DNA of 64,000 nt from the NCBI RefSeq assembly GCF_036884655.1, contig NC_088342.1:34523501-34587500 (forward strand), given 5' to 3'. Shown here one piece after another: positions 27,301 to 34,381 of the stretch; within the stretch, counting starts at the first letter, position 1, and every line of letters starts with the position of its first letter. The notes under the pieces were generated by a model. The model did no database searches, was not told where the DNA came from, and saw only the letters and a list, made by a program, of their open reading frames with translations. A program made the position numbers and the translations under genes. This DNA comes from Musa acuminata AAA Group (taxonomy: Eukaryota; Streptophyta; Magnoliopsida; Zingiberales; Musaceae).

Positions 27301-30300
27301 TATTAATTTGTAAGTGGTACCACCAAACAAAGAAAATTCTGAGAGATAATTAAAAGTTTGCTACGATGATCATCTATAAAATCCTTTGGTTAAATGTTGT
27401 ATTTCACTAGATTGTTCTGATAATTCACAAGAACAACCCAATCCTTCACAAGAGACCTAGAAGTAGTGGGTTTTTTTCCCCTTAACTAGATAGCATCATC
27501 CTTAAAAAGACAACAATGTAGCAAGATCATGTTAAGGCTCCTTAGTCTCTATAATGGCAGAAGCCTCATGCAATGGGCCATTTTTTTAAATAATATCATT
27601 ATTATCATGCTGCATATCAGACGCCAAAGATTGGACCTATCATCTTATACAGTAAGCACCTTAAATCAAGTGATTGAGGCTGAATAACTCAATCATAACT
27701 CTTCCATAAAGCCATATGAGTCAAACCTTTAAAAGACAACCTATCCCAACAGCAAAATGTTGAGCCAAGTTCAGAGAGATTGAATATTTTGTCAAATGTA
27801 TCACAATGCCATCACTAACATCAAACGGCAAGATGTACCATCAAAATAGAGCTCCTAAAATGTAAAATATATCAAATGCTAGGTTTCTTTAGGTACAATC
27901 ATGATGAACTTTCAGAAAGCCAAGTGATATACACAAGTTCAAATATACATCTCTGAACATGTGTATTTCTGTATGTTCTTTTGTGGTGAGTAGCAACAGA
28001 AATAGCATAAGCAGCACACACCCACCCACGCACACACATATAAACCAGTAAGGACTTGCACTCACAACATTTCTTGAGTGCCTTCAGTTATGTTTGAAGA
28101 TCTTCAAGACATTCGTAACCAACCAAGGAGATGCTAGGATGAATTTACTATAAAGAACAATATACCCTGTTGTCTTGCAGAGATAGAAAAAGTGGAAGCA
28201 AACAGTAGTAAAGAACTACACTGAATAACCAGTACTAATCCCGCATTGATTTCTATCTAGTTGTACAAACCCAGAGTACATGATATTAAGTTTTAAGTTT
28301 GAGGAACATGTCGAATCAAAGATGTGACACGAGAAGAATTGGGTTGGTGTATAGGAAGACTAGATGGGTTGACTAATATTAACCTAGACTTAAGCAGTTT
28401 GGAACGATGGTTTAAGCTCATCAAGTTTATAGGTCAATTATCTAATCAAATTGGGTCATGACAAAAGAACAACAAATTAGGAAAAGAGGAAAACAATAAT
28501 AGTTTCACACCTTCTTCTATTTAAAAAGCCACATGACACTAAAAGGTTGACACAGTACAGTAGGTATGGAACAGTGTTGTGCGATCGTCCAACAGCACAA
28601 ACACAATAGGTAACCTTGTCTTGCATGGAAAACATCATGTGTGCTACTTTCCTTTGAGACATTACATATGTCATTATAAGCATCTCTCAAAAGATCAAAA
28701 GAAATATAAAGATGGCGAAAATCAAAAACATTTTTCAAGCCCCATATATTTGGTAATTTAGAAGCTTCAATCATGTCAGAAGCTAAAATTAACATGATGA
28801 AATTATTCACCAGGTACAGTAATATTTAAAAGAAACAACTGAATAAATGTCAGTCATTGCTTCCAATAACAAATTGAAATTATAAGATTAAACTGTGAAA
28901 ATTTTCTGTATGATGAAATCATTAGAAGTACTATATACGTTTTGTAATACTAAGCAACAAGAGTTTTGGTATTAATCAATTAGTGATATGACTTTACCTG
29001 CAGCTCATTTAGGTACTTAAGGAGCTCCATATGGTATACAACAGCACCATTGGCCAAAAGAAAGAATCTATGCATGAAAGTAGAACAAGATTCACGGAGT
29101 TGGTCTTCAAGTGCTTCCAGTCTAATGTTTCCTTCGATCCTTGTCTCAAACATACTAGGAGAGTCAAAGTACCTTAAAAGCAAGAATATAAAAGAATGAA
29201 GCCAAAAACAATTACAGATCAAATGAATTTATTTATCAAATTGGAGTTGTAAGAAAAGGATAGTTTGGCTTATTAGAAGAAAAAAAATTGGATCCAAACT
29301 GTACAAAAAAATTCTTGTTCTGCATGAGCACACACCCACATTGAAGGCAATAACAGGAAGATAGATTCTATGTTTCAAAAACGTTTCCAAATATAGATCT
29401 TCTTATAGTACATCAAAGTTCCATCCAGTCCGTGCAGATGCCAACAGACTATAATTATAACCAACATGCAACAATCTATTTTATGTCTCCTTAAGCAGCA
29501 GGCAACTATCGATTCACAATGGTTGACAAGAACCAAAAAAGGGAAAATAAATGCCTTCCTCCCCCTAGTAAAATCAGCATGCTACAATTTCCCCATCCAA
29601 ATGTGTAAATTTTCACTAGCATCCATAAAAATATCCTATGAATCTCCTCCAAATCCGAAAATCCATTCTCCATGAACAAAAAAAAGGAATAAAGATGTTA
29701 TGTCGCCTAGGTTACTATTTATAAGCCTATGTTATTCTCATGTGAGAGAAGCAGAGATGTCTTGATTATCAATGTCATTGCATCTAACAAGTTAAGCCAG
29801 TAGATGAGTCCATGAGACATGATATTACTAATATTCTTAACACTCCCCCTTACGTGTAGGTGGCAATTGCCTCAACCCAACGTGTGAAACTTGAATTAAT
29901 TACATGGCCTGTGTTTCAACACAATACAATCCACTTAGATATCAACTTAAATGTTTAATCGCTTCACTCGCCCTAAAAGCTGAAACTAGTAAATAAGACA
30001 TGATCTGACTTGTATTCTTAACACTCCTCTCATGACACCGGTTGACAGATGGTTGAAACTGAAGACGTGAAACTTGAATTGATCAGTGACATATTTTTTA
30101 ATGCATAACTTGGATATGTTTTCGGACATAGGACCTTCCACTCTGATATCATCTTAATTTTTTTTGTCAATGTCATTGCATCTAAAAGCTCAAGTCAGTA
30201 GATGAAACATGATTTGAATTATATAATCTGTAGGTCACCATAGTTCCTATGAGATCAGGAGAATACTTTACGCCAACAAGTCCTGCCAAATCCTTAGTAA

Positions 30301-30583
30301 GGCGAAAGGATCGAATGCTAGGTGTCTGATCGGCAACAAGAACTCAATTAAGGTTTCGGAGGTGGACGCACCTGAGATCAAAGAGAACGGATTCGAAGTG
30401 GCGGTTGAGGAACTCGGGGGGGACGCGATCGGAAAGGCAGAGGAGCTCAGAGATTAGGGTTTCGGCTCTGCTACAGAACTGGAGGAGATCCGGCAATGAG
30501 GCGGCGCCTCCGCCAACTCCCTCTTCGTCGCTGTCATCGTCCCTCTTGGACCGAGGACGGTGGCTTTTGGAGGACGACGCCAT
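3718..30583 (-). CDS. WASHC5: WASH complex subunit 5 (strumpellin) homologue, 5' 13 exons; gene continues left of window
   Basis: Thirteen exons on the minus strand, 697 codons in all, joined by GT/AG sites with consistent phase. Conceptually they match the N-terminal 60 percent or so of strumpellin, a protein of about 1160 residues in animals. Landmarks appear in the family's order: [10 protein letters not shown] and MREIVDRFF in exon 3, [13 protein letters not shown] in exon 4, [10 protein letters not shown] in exon 7, ITDAIYAWG in exon 10 and [10 protein letters not shown] in exon 12. In animals strumpellin is a core scaffold of the WASH complex, which activates Arp2/3 on endosomes and is alpha-helical and soluble; whether it does this in plants cannot be read here. 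Introns range from 84 bp to 6.4 kb, the large ones filled with transposons. The C-terminal part is not in the window. No stop or frameshift was seen in the exons, so the gene looks intact. Confidence 0.9.
3775..5557. other. Intron 12, no recognisable element
   Basis: About 1.8 kb of AT-rich sequence between exons 13 and 12. No transposon domain, terminal repeat or additional exon was recognised on either strand. Confidence 0.4.
5558..5656 (-). CDS. WASHC5: WASHC5-like exon 12
   Basis: 99 bp, 33 codons, phase 0. The acceptor is TTTGTAG before GTTTTACTG, and the donor is ATGCTG followed by GTATTGG. It contains the segment [12 protein letters not shown], corresponding to the family's RLDKDKL motif. 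An 84-bp intron separates it from exon 11. Confidence 0.75.
5741..5819 (-). CDS. WASHC5: WASHC5-like exon 11
   Basis: 79 bp. The first base completes a split serine codon begun in exon 10, then come 26 codons. The acceptor is TCTCAG before TCCAGAT, and the donor is CTACCT followed by GTTAGT. The peptide [18 protein letters not shown] aligns with the family's SPDLLSVSQYYS region. Confidence 0.85.
6041..6796. mobile_element. TIR-like dispersed repeat R1, copy a (non-autonomous DNA-transposon-like)
   Basis: An approximately 755-bp block in intron 10. Its ends are imperfectly inverted: GCAAGGTTCGTAAT at the left and ATTGTAATCCTTGC at the right. Inside are repeated GGTAC-rich motifs such as CGGTACATACCG and a run resembling GAAATCGACCGTTACTG. 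Related copies occur near 7200, 17041, 23115 and 24096. There is no coding capacity. The class is unknown; a MITE or MULE-type non-autonomous element is my guess. Confidence 0.5.
7198..7554. mobile_element. TIR-like dispersed repeat R1, copy b (short)
   Basis: An approximately 355-bp block with the same GGTACG/CGTACC-rich edges as copy a. It ends GTACGATATTTCAAACCTTGG, the inverse of a CAAGGTTTGAAAT-type terminus. The core is replaced by T-rich and (TA)n sequence (about 7268-7290 and 7422-7453). Confidence 0.45.
7980..8231 (+). repeat. 55-bp tandem repeat, about 4.3 copies
   Basis: The unit starts AAAGGGGCTTCTTGTAAAAT and ends AGCAGTACTTAATTCT. Copies begin at 7980, 8035, 8090, 8145 and 8211. 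The first two copies are essentially identical. The fourth is expanded to 66 bp by an extra GCACTGCAGCA-type block, and the fifth is partial. The repeat lies in intron 10, about 230 bp beyond the exon 10 donor. Confidence 0.85.
8457..8620 (-). CDS. WASHC5: WASHC5-like exon 10
   Basis: 164 bp, 54 codons plus two bases (AG). The acceptor is TTATGCAG before ATTACAG, and the donor is GAAAG followed by GTTTTAC. It encodes [14 protein letters not shown] near its start and [11 protein letters not shown] at its end, matching the family's AWQLIDSF and LPLLRINQAN segments. The phase-2 end joins correctly to exon 11. Confidence 0.88.
8621..10220. other. Intron 9, no recognisable element
   Basis: 1.6 kb of AT-rich DNA between exons 10 and 9. 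Short open frames occur in several registers but none resembles a known protein. Confidence 0.4.
10221..10331 (-). CDS. WASHC5: WASHC5-like exon 9
   Basis: 111 bp, 37 codons, phase 0. The acceptor is ACATTTCAG before ATTGAAG, and the donor is TCTGTG followed by GTACTA. It encodes a helical stretch with [17 protein letters not shown], aligning with the family's FLADTRKFLHQMIRTINI region. Confidence 0.82.
10332..13149. other. Intron 8, left part, little recognised
   Basis: AT-rich sequence with no clear transposon domains. A C-rich polypyrimidine stretch lies at about 11500-11720. A T/A-rich stretch lies at 11760-12300. Confidence 0.35.
13150..14640 (-). mobile_element. Relic of the gypsy-like 3' internal region, split by a GCG-rich repeat
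   Basis: Read on the minus strand, 14430-14620 shares ordered blocks with 1270-1480 near the window start, for example GCGGGACTTC and ATGGAGGGAGAGCGC. The stretch 13300-13400 shares GAAGGTGAATCAC and GTAGCTAACT-like blocks with 1640-1670. It is therefore an older inverted copy of the same gypsy-like family. The two halves are separated by the repeat at 13573-14333. The outer limits are uncertain. Confidence 0.55.
13573..14333. mobile_element. GCG-rich repeat with TTAAAAAGTG-like inverted ends
   Basis: An approximately 760-bp insertion. Left end TTTAAAAAGTGTTAGACGCC; right end CTATTGAAATCACTTTTTTAAG. These are imperfect inverted termini around AAAAAGTG. The interior has arms rich in GGCGCTTGCCC and CGAGCGCCTAGGC and a GCAGCGG/GCAGTGG tract at about 13918-14010. 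No transposase is visible. It probably belongs to a non-autonomous DNA transposon family. Confidence 0.45.
15257..15349 (-). CDS. WASHC5: WASHC5-like exon 8
   Basis: 93 bp, 31 codons, phase 0. The acceptor is GGGCAG before GTTTGC, and the donor is CACCAA followed by GTGAGA. The peptide includes [12 protein letters not shown] and LKDIEKFHQ, aligning with the family's STAAGRKTVQLI and LEEVQEFHQ. Confidence 0.88.
15350..16014. other. Intron 7, no recognisable element
   Basis: 665 bp of AT-rich sequence between exons 8 and 7, with nothing recognised. Confidence 0.4.
16015..16077 (-). CDS. WASHC5: WASHC5-like exon 7
   Basis: 63 bp, 21 codons, phase 0. The acceptor is GTTTTAG before GCTTCACC, and the donor is CAGGAG followed by GTTAGTG. 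It encodes [15 protein letters not shown], matching the family's ENENLQAWFREISKQ. Confidence 0.85.
17041..18614. mobile_element. TIR-like dispersed repeat R1, copy c, split by an LTR-like insertion
   Basis: Left end AGGGTTTTGAATACCGGTCC and right end ATTGAAAACCTTGC are imperfect inverted termini like the other R1 copies. Between them are GGTAC-rich edges, GGCGACGTCGCC-type blocks and several (TA)n runs (about 17163-17190, 17290-17325, 17359-17380 and 18268-18378). The repeat is interrupted at 17430-18208. After removing that insert the R1 copy is about 790 bp. It lies in intron 6. Confidence 0.5.
17430..18208. mobile_element. Solo-LTR-like insertion with TGTCACGGAC...TTCGTGACA ends
   Basis: The insert begins TGTCACGGAC and ends GTTCGTGACA, inverted termini of the same type as the gypsy-like LTR at 2390-2835. 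It is flanked by GCCT on both sides (17426-17429 and 18209-18212), consistent with a short target duplication. The length is 779 bp. The interior carries GCCTAAGTCGTGACGCACCC blocks and no coding domain. It is a solo LTR or a small LTR-flanked element; which strand it was transcribed from is unknown. Confidence 0.55.
19429..19554 (-). CDS. WASHC5: WASHC5-like exon 6
   Basis: 126 bp, 42 codons, phase 0. The acceptor is AAAATAG before TTGGAG, and the donor is TCTTGG followed by GTAAAT. The peptide includes [20 protein letters not shown] and later [14 protein letters not shown], matching the family's region with FEFILKEMFKQML and a conserved FSG motif. Confidence 0.87.
19645..19743 (-). CDS. WASHC5: WASHC5-like exon 5
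   Basis: 99 bp, 33 codons, phase 0. The acceptor is TCTTGTAG before AGCATC, and the donor is TCCCAA followed by GTACTA. It encodes [11 protein letters not shown] and a leucine-rich [10 protein letters not shown], joining exon 4's LLLHRI to exon 6's LEFKV. It is flanked by introns of 161 and 90 bp. Confidence 0.83.
19905..20048 (-). CDS. WASHC5: WASHC5-like exon 4
   Basis: 144 bp, 48 codons, phase 0. The acceptor is TTTGGCAG before GTTAGAC, and the donor is AGAATT followed by GTGAGC. It contains [20 protein letters not shown] then RWLLLH, aligning with the very conserved strumpellin NCLRDCNVAIRWLMLH segment. This exon is one of the strongest identifiers of the gene. Confidence 0.92.
20215..20560. 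repeat. Local diverged duplication in intron 3
   Basis: TTTAATATATATT plus AGCCTTT/GGCCTTT-type blocks and CCAATCCAAATCTTT-like blocks occur twice, near 20215-20300 and 20470-20545. The two are about 250 bp apart and imperfect. No function is apparent. Confidence 0.35.
20881..21027. repeat. Short tandem duplication, spacing about 100 bp
   Basis: ATGTTCCTCA, then AAGAACCATCTATCTT, then GAAG-CATT-CCAA, occur at 20883-20926 and again at 20984-21027 with few changes. It lies in intron 3. Confidence 0.55.
23115..23790. mobile_element. TIR-like dispersed repeat R1, copy d (within the LINE)
   Basis: The block carries the R1 signatures: a GGTACATACC/CAGTACATACC-like left part, TCGGTCGAAACCAACCATTACC in the middle and ACCGCTCGTATCATACAG at the right. 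The ends are poorly preserved. It appears inserted into the RTE LINE. Confidence 0.4.
24096..24480. mobile_element. TIR-like dispersed repeat R1, copy e (partial, within the LINE)
   Basis: It starts ACCAAGGTTTGTCGTACTAC, the R1 terminus, followed by GGTATACCACC-type edges and AGTCGAAATCTAACCGTTACC as in copy a. The right boundary is unclear, somewhere in the pyrimidine-rich stretch at 24370-24480. Confidence 0.4.
26157..26325. repeat. (TA)n / TACATGTA microsatellite
   Basis: An alternating TATATA, TACATGTATA and ACACATGTATACATG array of about 170 bp in intron 3, ending about 145 bp before the exon 3 donor. Open frames across it are artefacts of the repeat. Confidence 0.8.
26470..27138 (-). 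CDS. WASHC5: WASHC5-like exon 3 (largest exon)
   Basis: 669 bp, 223 codons, phase 0. The acceptor is TCATACAG before GAAGGC, and the donor is AGTCAG followed by GTACAT. It encodes [13 protein letters not shown] at the start, then a region with [20 protein letters not shown], later [20 protein letters not shown] and [13 protein letters not shown]. These match strumpellin's N-terminal helical region in sequence and spacing. It is uninterrupted and is the main evidence for the gene's identity. Confidence 0.95.
27139..28997. other. Intron 2, no recognisable element
   Basis: 1.86 kb of AT-rich sequence. Short open frames such as the one at 28517-28810 have no splice context or recognisable similarity, and I take them as chance. 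Confidence 0.4.
28998..29172 (-). CDS. WASHC5: WASHC5-like exon 2
   Basis: 175 bp. The first base completes an arginine codon split with exon 1, then come 58 codons. The acceptor is TTTTAAG before GTACTTTG, and the donor is CTGCAG followed by GTAAAG. The peptide reads [19 protein letters not shown], continues through [19 protein letters not shown] and ends LLKYLNELQ, matching strumpellin's segment before the YVQQTLE motif. Confidence 0.9.
29753..30225. repeat. Diverged duplication in intron 1
   Basis: TCAATGTCATTGCATCTAA, then CAGTAGATGA, ACATGAT, and TTCTTAACACTCC, then GTGAAACTTGAATT occur more than once in this stretch. The main copies start near 29778 and 30167, and the CACTCC/GTGAAACTTG blocks fall near 29838-29895 and 30013-30077. 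It may be a relic of an LTR or other repeat; no domain was seen. Confidence 0.4.
30372..30583 (-). CDS. WASHC5: WASHC5-like exon 1 with start codon
   Basis: 212 bp, 70 codons plus two bases, donor CTCAG followed by GTGCGT. The ATG at 30583 sits in a favourable context (GAAAATGGCG). The first 28 residues are a low-complexity, charged and glycine-rich leader ([18 protein letters not shown]), typical of plant N-terminal extensions. The family's core follows, with [20 protein letters not shown] matching the animal N-terminal helix with a conserved ELLRLS. A longer frame starting at 30651 in another register overlaps but does not continue into the gene. Confidence 0.92.
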
Positions 30584-30900
30584 TTTCTCACCGGTTCGCT
30601 CCCCCCAGTCCCAAGGAAGAAGAGGAGACTAACGGAGGCCAAACGAACCACAATAGCAGTACATCGGTAGCGCGTTATTTTAAGCGCAACGGCCGTTATT
30701 TACGGGCGTTGCACGCGATCGACATTCGGCGGTGTCCGACAAGTGTTGATACCCAACTGACCGAGTTCGGGTCGAATCGAGTACAAATTTGACCCGGACC
30801 CACCAAACAAACCTACAATAGGAAAATAACAAACCATTGCCCAAACAAGTTGACGGGACCATCTCAGCTTCGTGGGCATCTCAACGTCAAATCCAGTTTT
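30584..30900 (-). promoter_or_regulatory. Putative promoter and 5'UTR of the WASHC5-like gene
   Basis: The sequence just upstream of the ATG (to the right of it) is GC-richer than its surroundings. On the minus strand it has a pyrimidine-rich stretch (CTCCTCTTCTTCC) about 40-55 bases before the ATG, common in plant 5'UTRs. No convincing TATA box was found; a TTAAAATAA-like stretch lies about 100 bases upstream of the ATG. This rests on position only. Confidence 0.35.
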
Positions 30901-31425
30901 CTTTTTTTTACGTTTGAGGTTCTATTTAACTTTAAGATAAATTAAAGTTCTAATTAGATTATTATGACCAATAATACATTTATATTAGCGAGAGACCTCC
31001 TAAAGATTATAATAACATTACAGATAAATCTGTGTAGTGAGGTGCTTCCTATTCAAAAGATATATACTATATTTTTTTATCTATATATTTAATTCAATCT
31101 TGATATTAAAATATTTTAATTATAATTTTTTATTTATAATTAGTATCACAATCATATCATTAAAATCTAAATGATCATAGATTAAAAAGTACTAAATATG
31201 TTTATATGTTTATGTTTAAATCTATCCATGTTTTCTTATCATCGTCCGTGTCTATGTTTTCTTATCCATGTTTTCTTAAGAAAGGGTGTTTCGATGCTTA
31301 AACTATCCGACAACTTAAAAACAGTACTCGGCCGTGTGCATTTTACGAGTATTCGGATTATGCCGATCTTCCCTCCGTTTGCCTATTCGCATGGAGATTT
31401 CCTAGTACTCGCAAGTGGAATCTGA

Positions 31426-32190
31426 GGTGCTGCCCAGCTTTGGTCAGCGGTCTGCCATCGGCAGCTTGCTGTCGGCAGCTATGCAGCGGAGGGCGGCGAC
31501 TTGCAGTTGTGGTCGCTGGGCCTATAGCGAGGAGCGGCTGTGTTAGGCAGCAATGCAGCTGCGTAGGGCGACGGTGCTGCTGCGATCGACGGCTGCAAGC
31601 TCTGGTCCCGCCGTGGGGAGCGGCTGCGTTGGGCTGCAATGCTGCTACTTACGGTGGCGGCGCTGCTGTGATCGGCGGCTGCGTGAGATCGACGGACCCG
31701 AAGGAACATCGCAGCGTAGTGACGCGACGGAGGCGGTCGCACAGTGGCCACACACAGGCGGAGTGAATCGCGGCGACAGGAAGGATTACCGCAGACAACG
31801 ACTCACGGCATTGGTTGGACGCAGCCGGACGGCTGCTGTTGGCACCGCGGCCGAGTATTGTGTCGTTCGGCAACGGACTGTATATCGCAGACGGCGTCAA
31901 CATTTGGGGATGTGGCCTGGCGCTATTGGTTCAACAGACTGTGACTGACGAAAGCGGGCAGCGTTAGGTTGTGTAGCGTTGGTTGGGCGCAGGCGGACGG
32001 AGACAACAAGCCACAAGCGGCGACATGGGCTAATGTGGCGTGGTGATGTTGGGCGATCGTGCTTCACAGCAGCGCGTGGGTGGTGCATTGTCGGTTAGCT
32101 AGTCACCAGGAAAGGTGGCAGCGGTGGGGAGGTCGCGCGCAGCGTGGGAGGTCGCGCAGCGTGGTGCATTGGCTTAATTTGGTCAAAATC
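31426..32190. other. GC-rich patch upstream of the host gene
   Basis: About 765 bp of GC-rich, GCTGC/GGCGGC-rich sequence in otherwise AT-rich DNA. Open frames of 75-131 codons occur on both strands. They have no recognisable similarity, and their Ala/Arg/Ser-rich composition fits GC bias. There are loosely repeated modules (GCAATGC-GCT, GCGATC/TGATCGGCGGCTGCG) near 31545-31690. It could be a relic of a GC-rich element leader, like the ones in elements D and E. Confidence 0.35.
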
Positions 32191-33370
32191 AATTTTGCCC
32201 TTAAAGCTGCCCGAAAAGCAATTTTGACTAGATTTAGATCTCGGTCAACCATGACCAAACCTCCATATTTGACCAGTCCTATTTAATTTTGAATTTTGAC
32301 TCGATCTGAACCTTCTTTTTATCAGCATAATTTTGATTGATTTAATTAATTAAGTTAATTGTTGGGCTCAATTTGGGTTGTTTAATTTTGGGATGCCTAA
32401 TTCATTATGACTCAAGATGTCTAATTAAATAATATCGATTGATCCAATTTAAGATCCTTTATAGAATTAAAAAAGAATATCATAATAAAATTCGATAAAT
32501 AATTTTATCAAAATTGTCAGGAAAAGTAAACTATAGATATTTTGGTTTTTACACTTGACAAGAATTATTATTGATCAAATTTAATTCGTTTGACATTTGG
32601 TTTTTCAAATTTAATTGCTTTTGATATTTAAGTTTTAATTATTGTTTTAAAATTTATGTAATTATTAAATACACAAGCATGAGAGAAAAATTATAAAATT
32701 ATATTTATTTTCACATGAAAGAATGAATTTTATTTTGTCTTAACTACTACACTTACATGACTATGATAATTAAAGTTTATGTTTAATTATTATTATATTT
32801 TTTTGAACACGTTTAGTTAAGTGAGTATTAATAGAAATTTTAATGAATATTATTTATAGATTATATCCATAAATTTTATTTGATTAGTAGTTGCCAAAGT
32901 TAACTATAAACTTATGAGATATAAATTATAATAAATATTTTATTATTTATAAAATATTTAAAATATATCTTATATTCTTATATTGGTCTAATAATAGTCA
33001 AAGTGATCTAGAATAATAAATTTATAAAATTATATTAAGAAATTAGTCTTAAATAATATAAAAAATAATACTCATAAAAATATATAATTAAAATATTTAG
33101 ATACTTTAAAAAATATATTTTTTCAATAATTATGTTATGGGGATAGAATAATAATATTTAGGATATACTTGCAATGATGATATTGGACCTTCGTAAATCT
33201 TGAGTAAATATTATATATGTCAATATTTCACGAAATAGAAATGATATCAATAGTTTATTTTTTAACTCAAAATATTAATATTATATTATTTTATTATTAT
33301 AGTGATACTTCATTGTATTAGTTTCTAATATCCCCATATATTTTTGATATCAAATTATTTTAAATGACTA
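32191..33370. other. AT-rich intergenic DNA, nothing recognised
   Basis: Strongly AT-rich, without coding frames, terminal repeats or tandem arrays that I could identify. Confidence 0.4.
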
Positions 33371-33598
33371 AAATCAAGTATTAGATATTGACATTAATCA
33401 AGTATTGAGTGTCAGTTAGAGTTAAAGTGAATGATAATACATAAGCAATCATAATCAAAAGTTATAAATAAGAGAACAAATTCAAATCGATTTATAGTTA
33501 TTCAATCCCTTTGACCTCTGTTTACTCCCAATTTATTTCCTTCCGAGGCCATTGCTTTTATAACTAATCTTCCTTTTAATACATGGAGATCACAACAT
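33371..33598 (-). repeat. Element G: old SIRE-like LTR fragment, left part
   Basis: On the plus strand, 33440-33598 runs parallel to the start of the minus-strand LTR of element A (about 34560-34730), with shared landmarks in order. Examples are a TTCAATC/TTCAGTC block, TGACCT, TCCTTCCGAGGCCA against CTCTTTCGTCGAGGCCA, and AATCTTCCTTTTA against GATCTTCCTTTATA. It is much diverged. The stretch is cut by the solo LTR B and resumes at 54207. Confidence 0.45.
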
Positions 33599-33603
33599 CC
33601 CTT
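33599..33603. repeat. Target-site duplication of solo LTR B, left copy
   Basis: CCCTT directly precedes the TGTTGAATC start of LTR B and recurs at 54202-54206, directly after its terminal CA. Confidence 0.8.
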
Positions 33604-34381
33604 TGTTGAATCTTGGATTTAGATGATGAAGTCAATTGTAAATTGTTTGATCAAATATATATGTTGAGAAAAATGTGCAGGATTAACTATGATAGTAGTA
33701 AGACATAAAGCAGGTGTTGTGCCAAAGTCAAGATCGAGATCTCGTTAGAAGTTCAAGAGTTCCTCGGAAGTTTGGACGTTCGTTGGAAGTTCTACCGGAA
33801 CTAACCGAGAAGTCCAGGAGCTTGCCAAAGAAACTTATCGGAACTTGCCAAGAAGATCGTCGTAAAGTTCAAGAGCTTGCTGGGAGTCCGCCGAAGCATT
33901 GCTGAGAGTTCGTTGGATATTCGTTGGATGTACGTCAAGAGCTCACTCGAAGAGCAATTGATGCACCGGAACAAGAAGTGCTGTGATTATATCTTAATTA
34001 TCGTAGTTAGAGTATAAATTAAGTTAGGATTGGGAGGTAATCCTACTAACTTAATTAGGGGCCAACTAGGCCCTCAATGGGGCTGAATTTGGCCGAATTG
34101 AGCAGCCAATTCAGCCCTTAAAATCATGACCGGTGGTGGCACCGCCTAGAAAGCAATACCCCAGGTTATCTGGGCAGTGGTACCACTGGCAGTTATTGCT
34201 GCTAGCGGTGGTACCACCCATGTCAAGCGATGGTACCATCAAGACTGGGTGGTGGTACCACCCAGTCTCAGACTGTAGGCGGTAGTACCACCCAGTAATG
34301 GTGATAGTACCGCTAGTACCCCGAAAATGTGGGATGAGACACTTTTTGGCTTTATTTTTGAAGCCATTGGGGCTTATAAAT
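33604..34381 (+). mobile_element. Element B: solo SIRE-like LTR, 5' part
   Basis: It starts TGTTGAATCTTGG, as in the LTRs of element C. It has a region of repeated CGGAAGTT/CGTTGGAAGTTC motifs at about 33735-33960 and an array of GGTGGTACCACC palindromes at about 34130-34320. It is interrupted within its TATA region (CTTATAAAT, 34373-34381) by element A and continues at 53680. The full LTR is about 1300 bp with TSD CCCTT and no internal region attached, so it is a solo LTR. Confidence 0.8.
34377..34381. repeat. Target-site duplication of element A, left copy
   Basis: TAAAT, repeated at 53675-53679 directly after the other terminus of element A. The target is the TATAAAT of LTR B. Confidence 0.75.

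Noticed and set aside
31440..31948. Frames of 75-131 codons in the GC-rich patch as genes
   Set aside because: Similar lengths occur on both strands over the same bases, with no recognisable domain or splice context.
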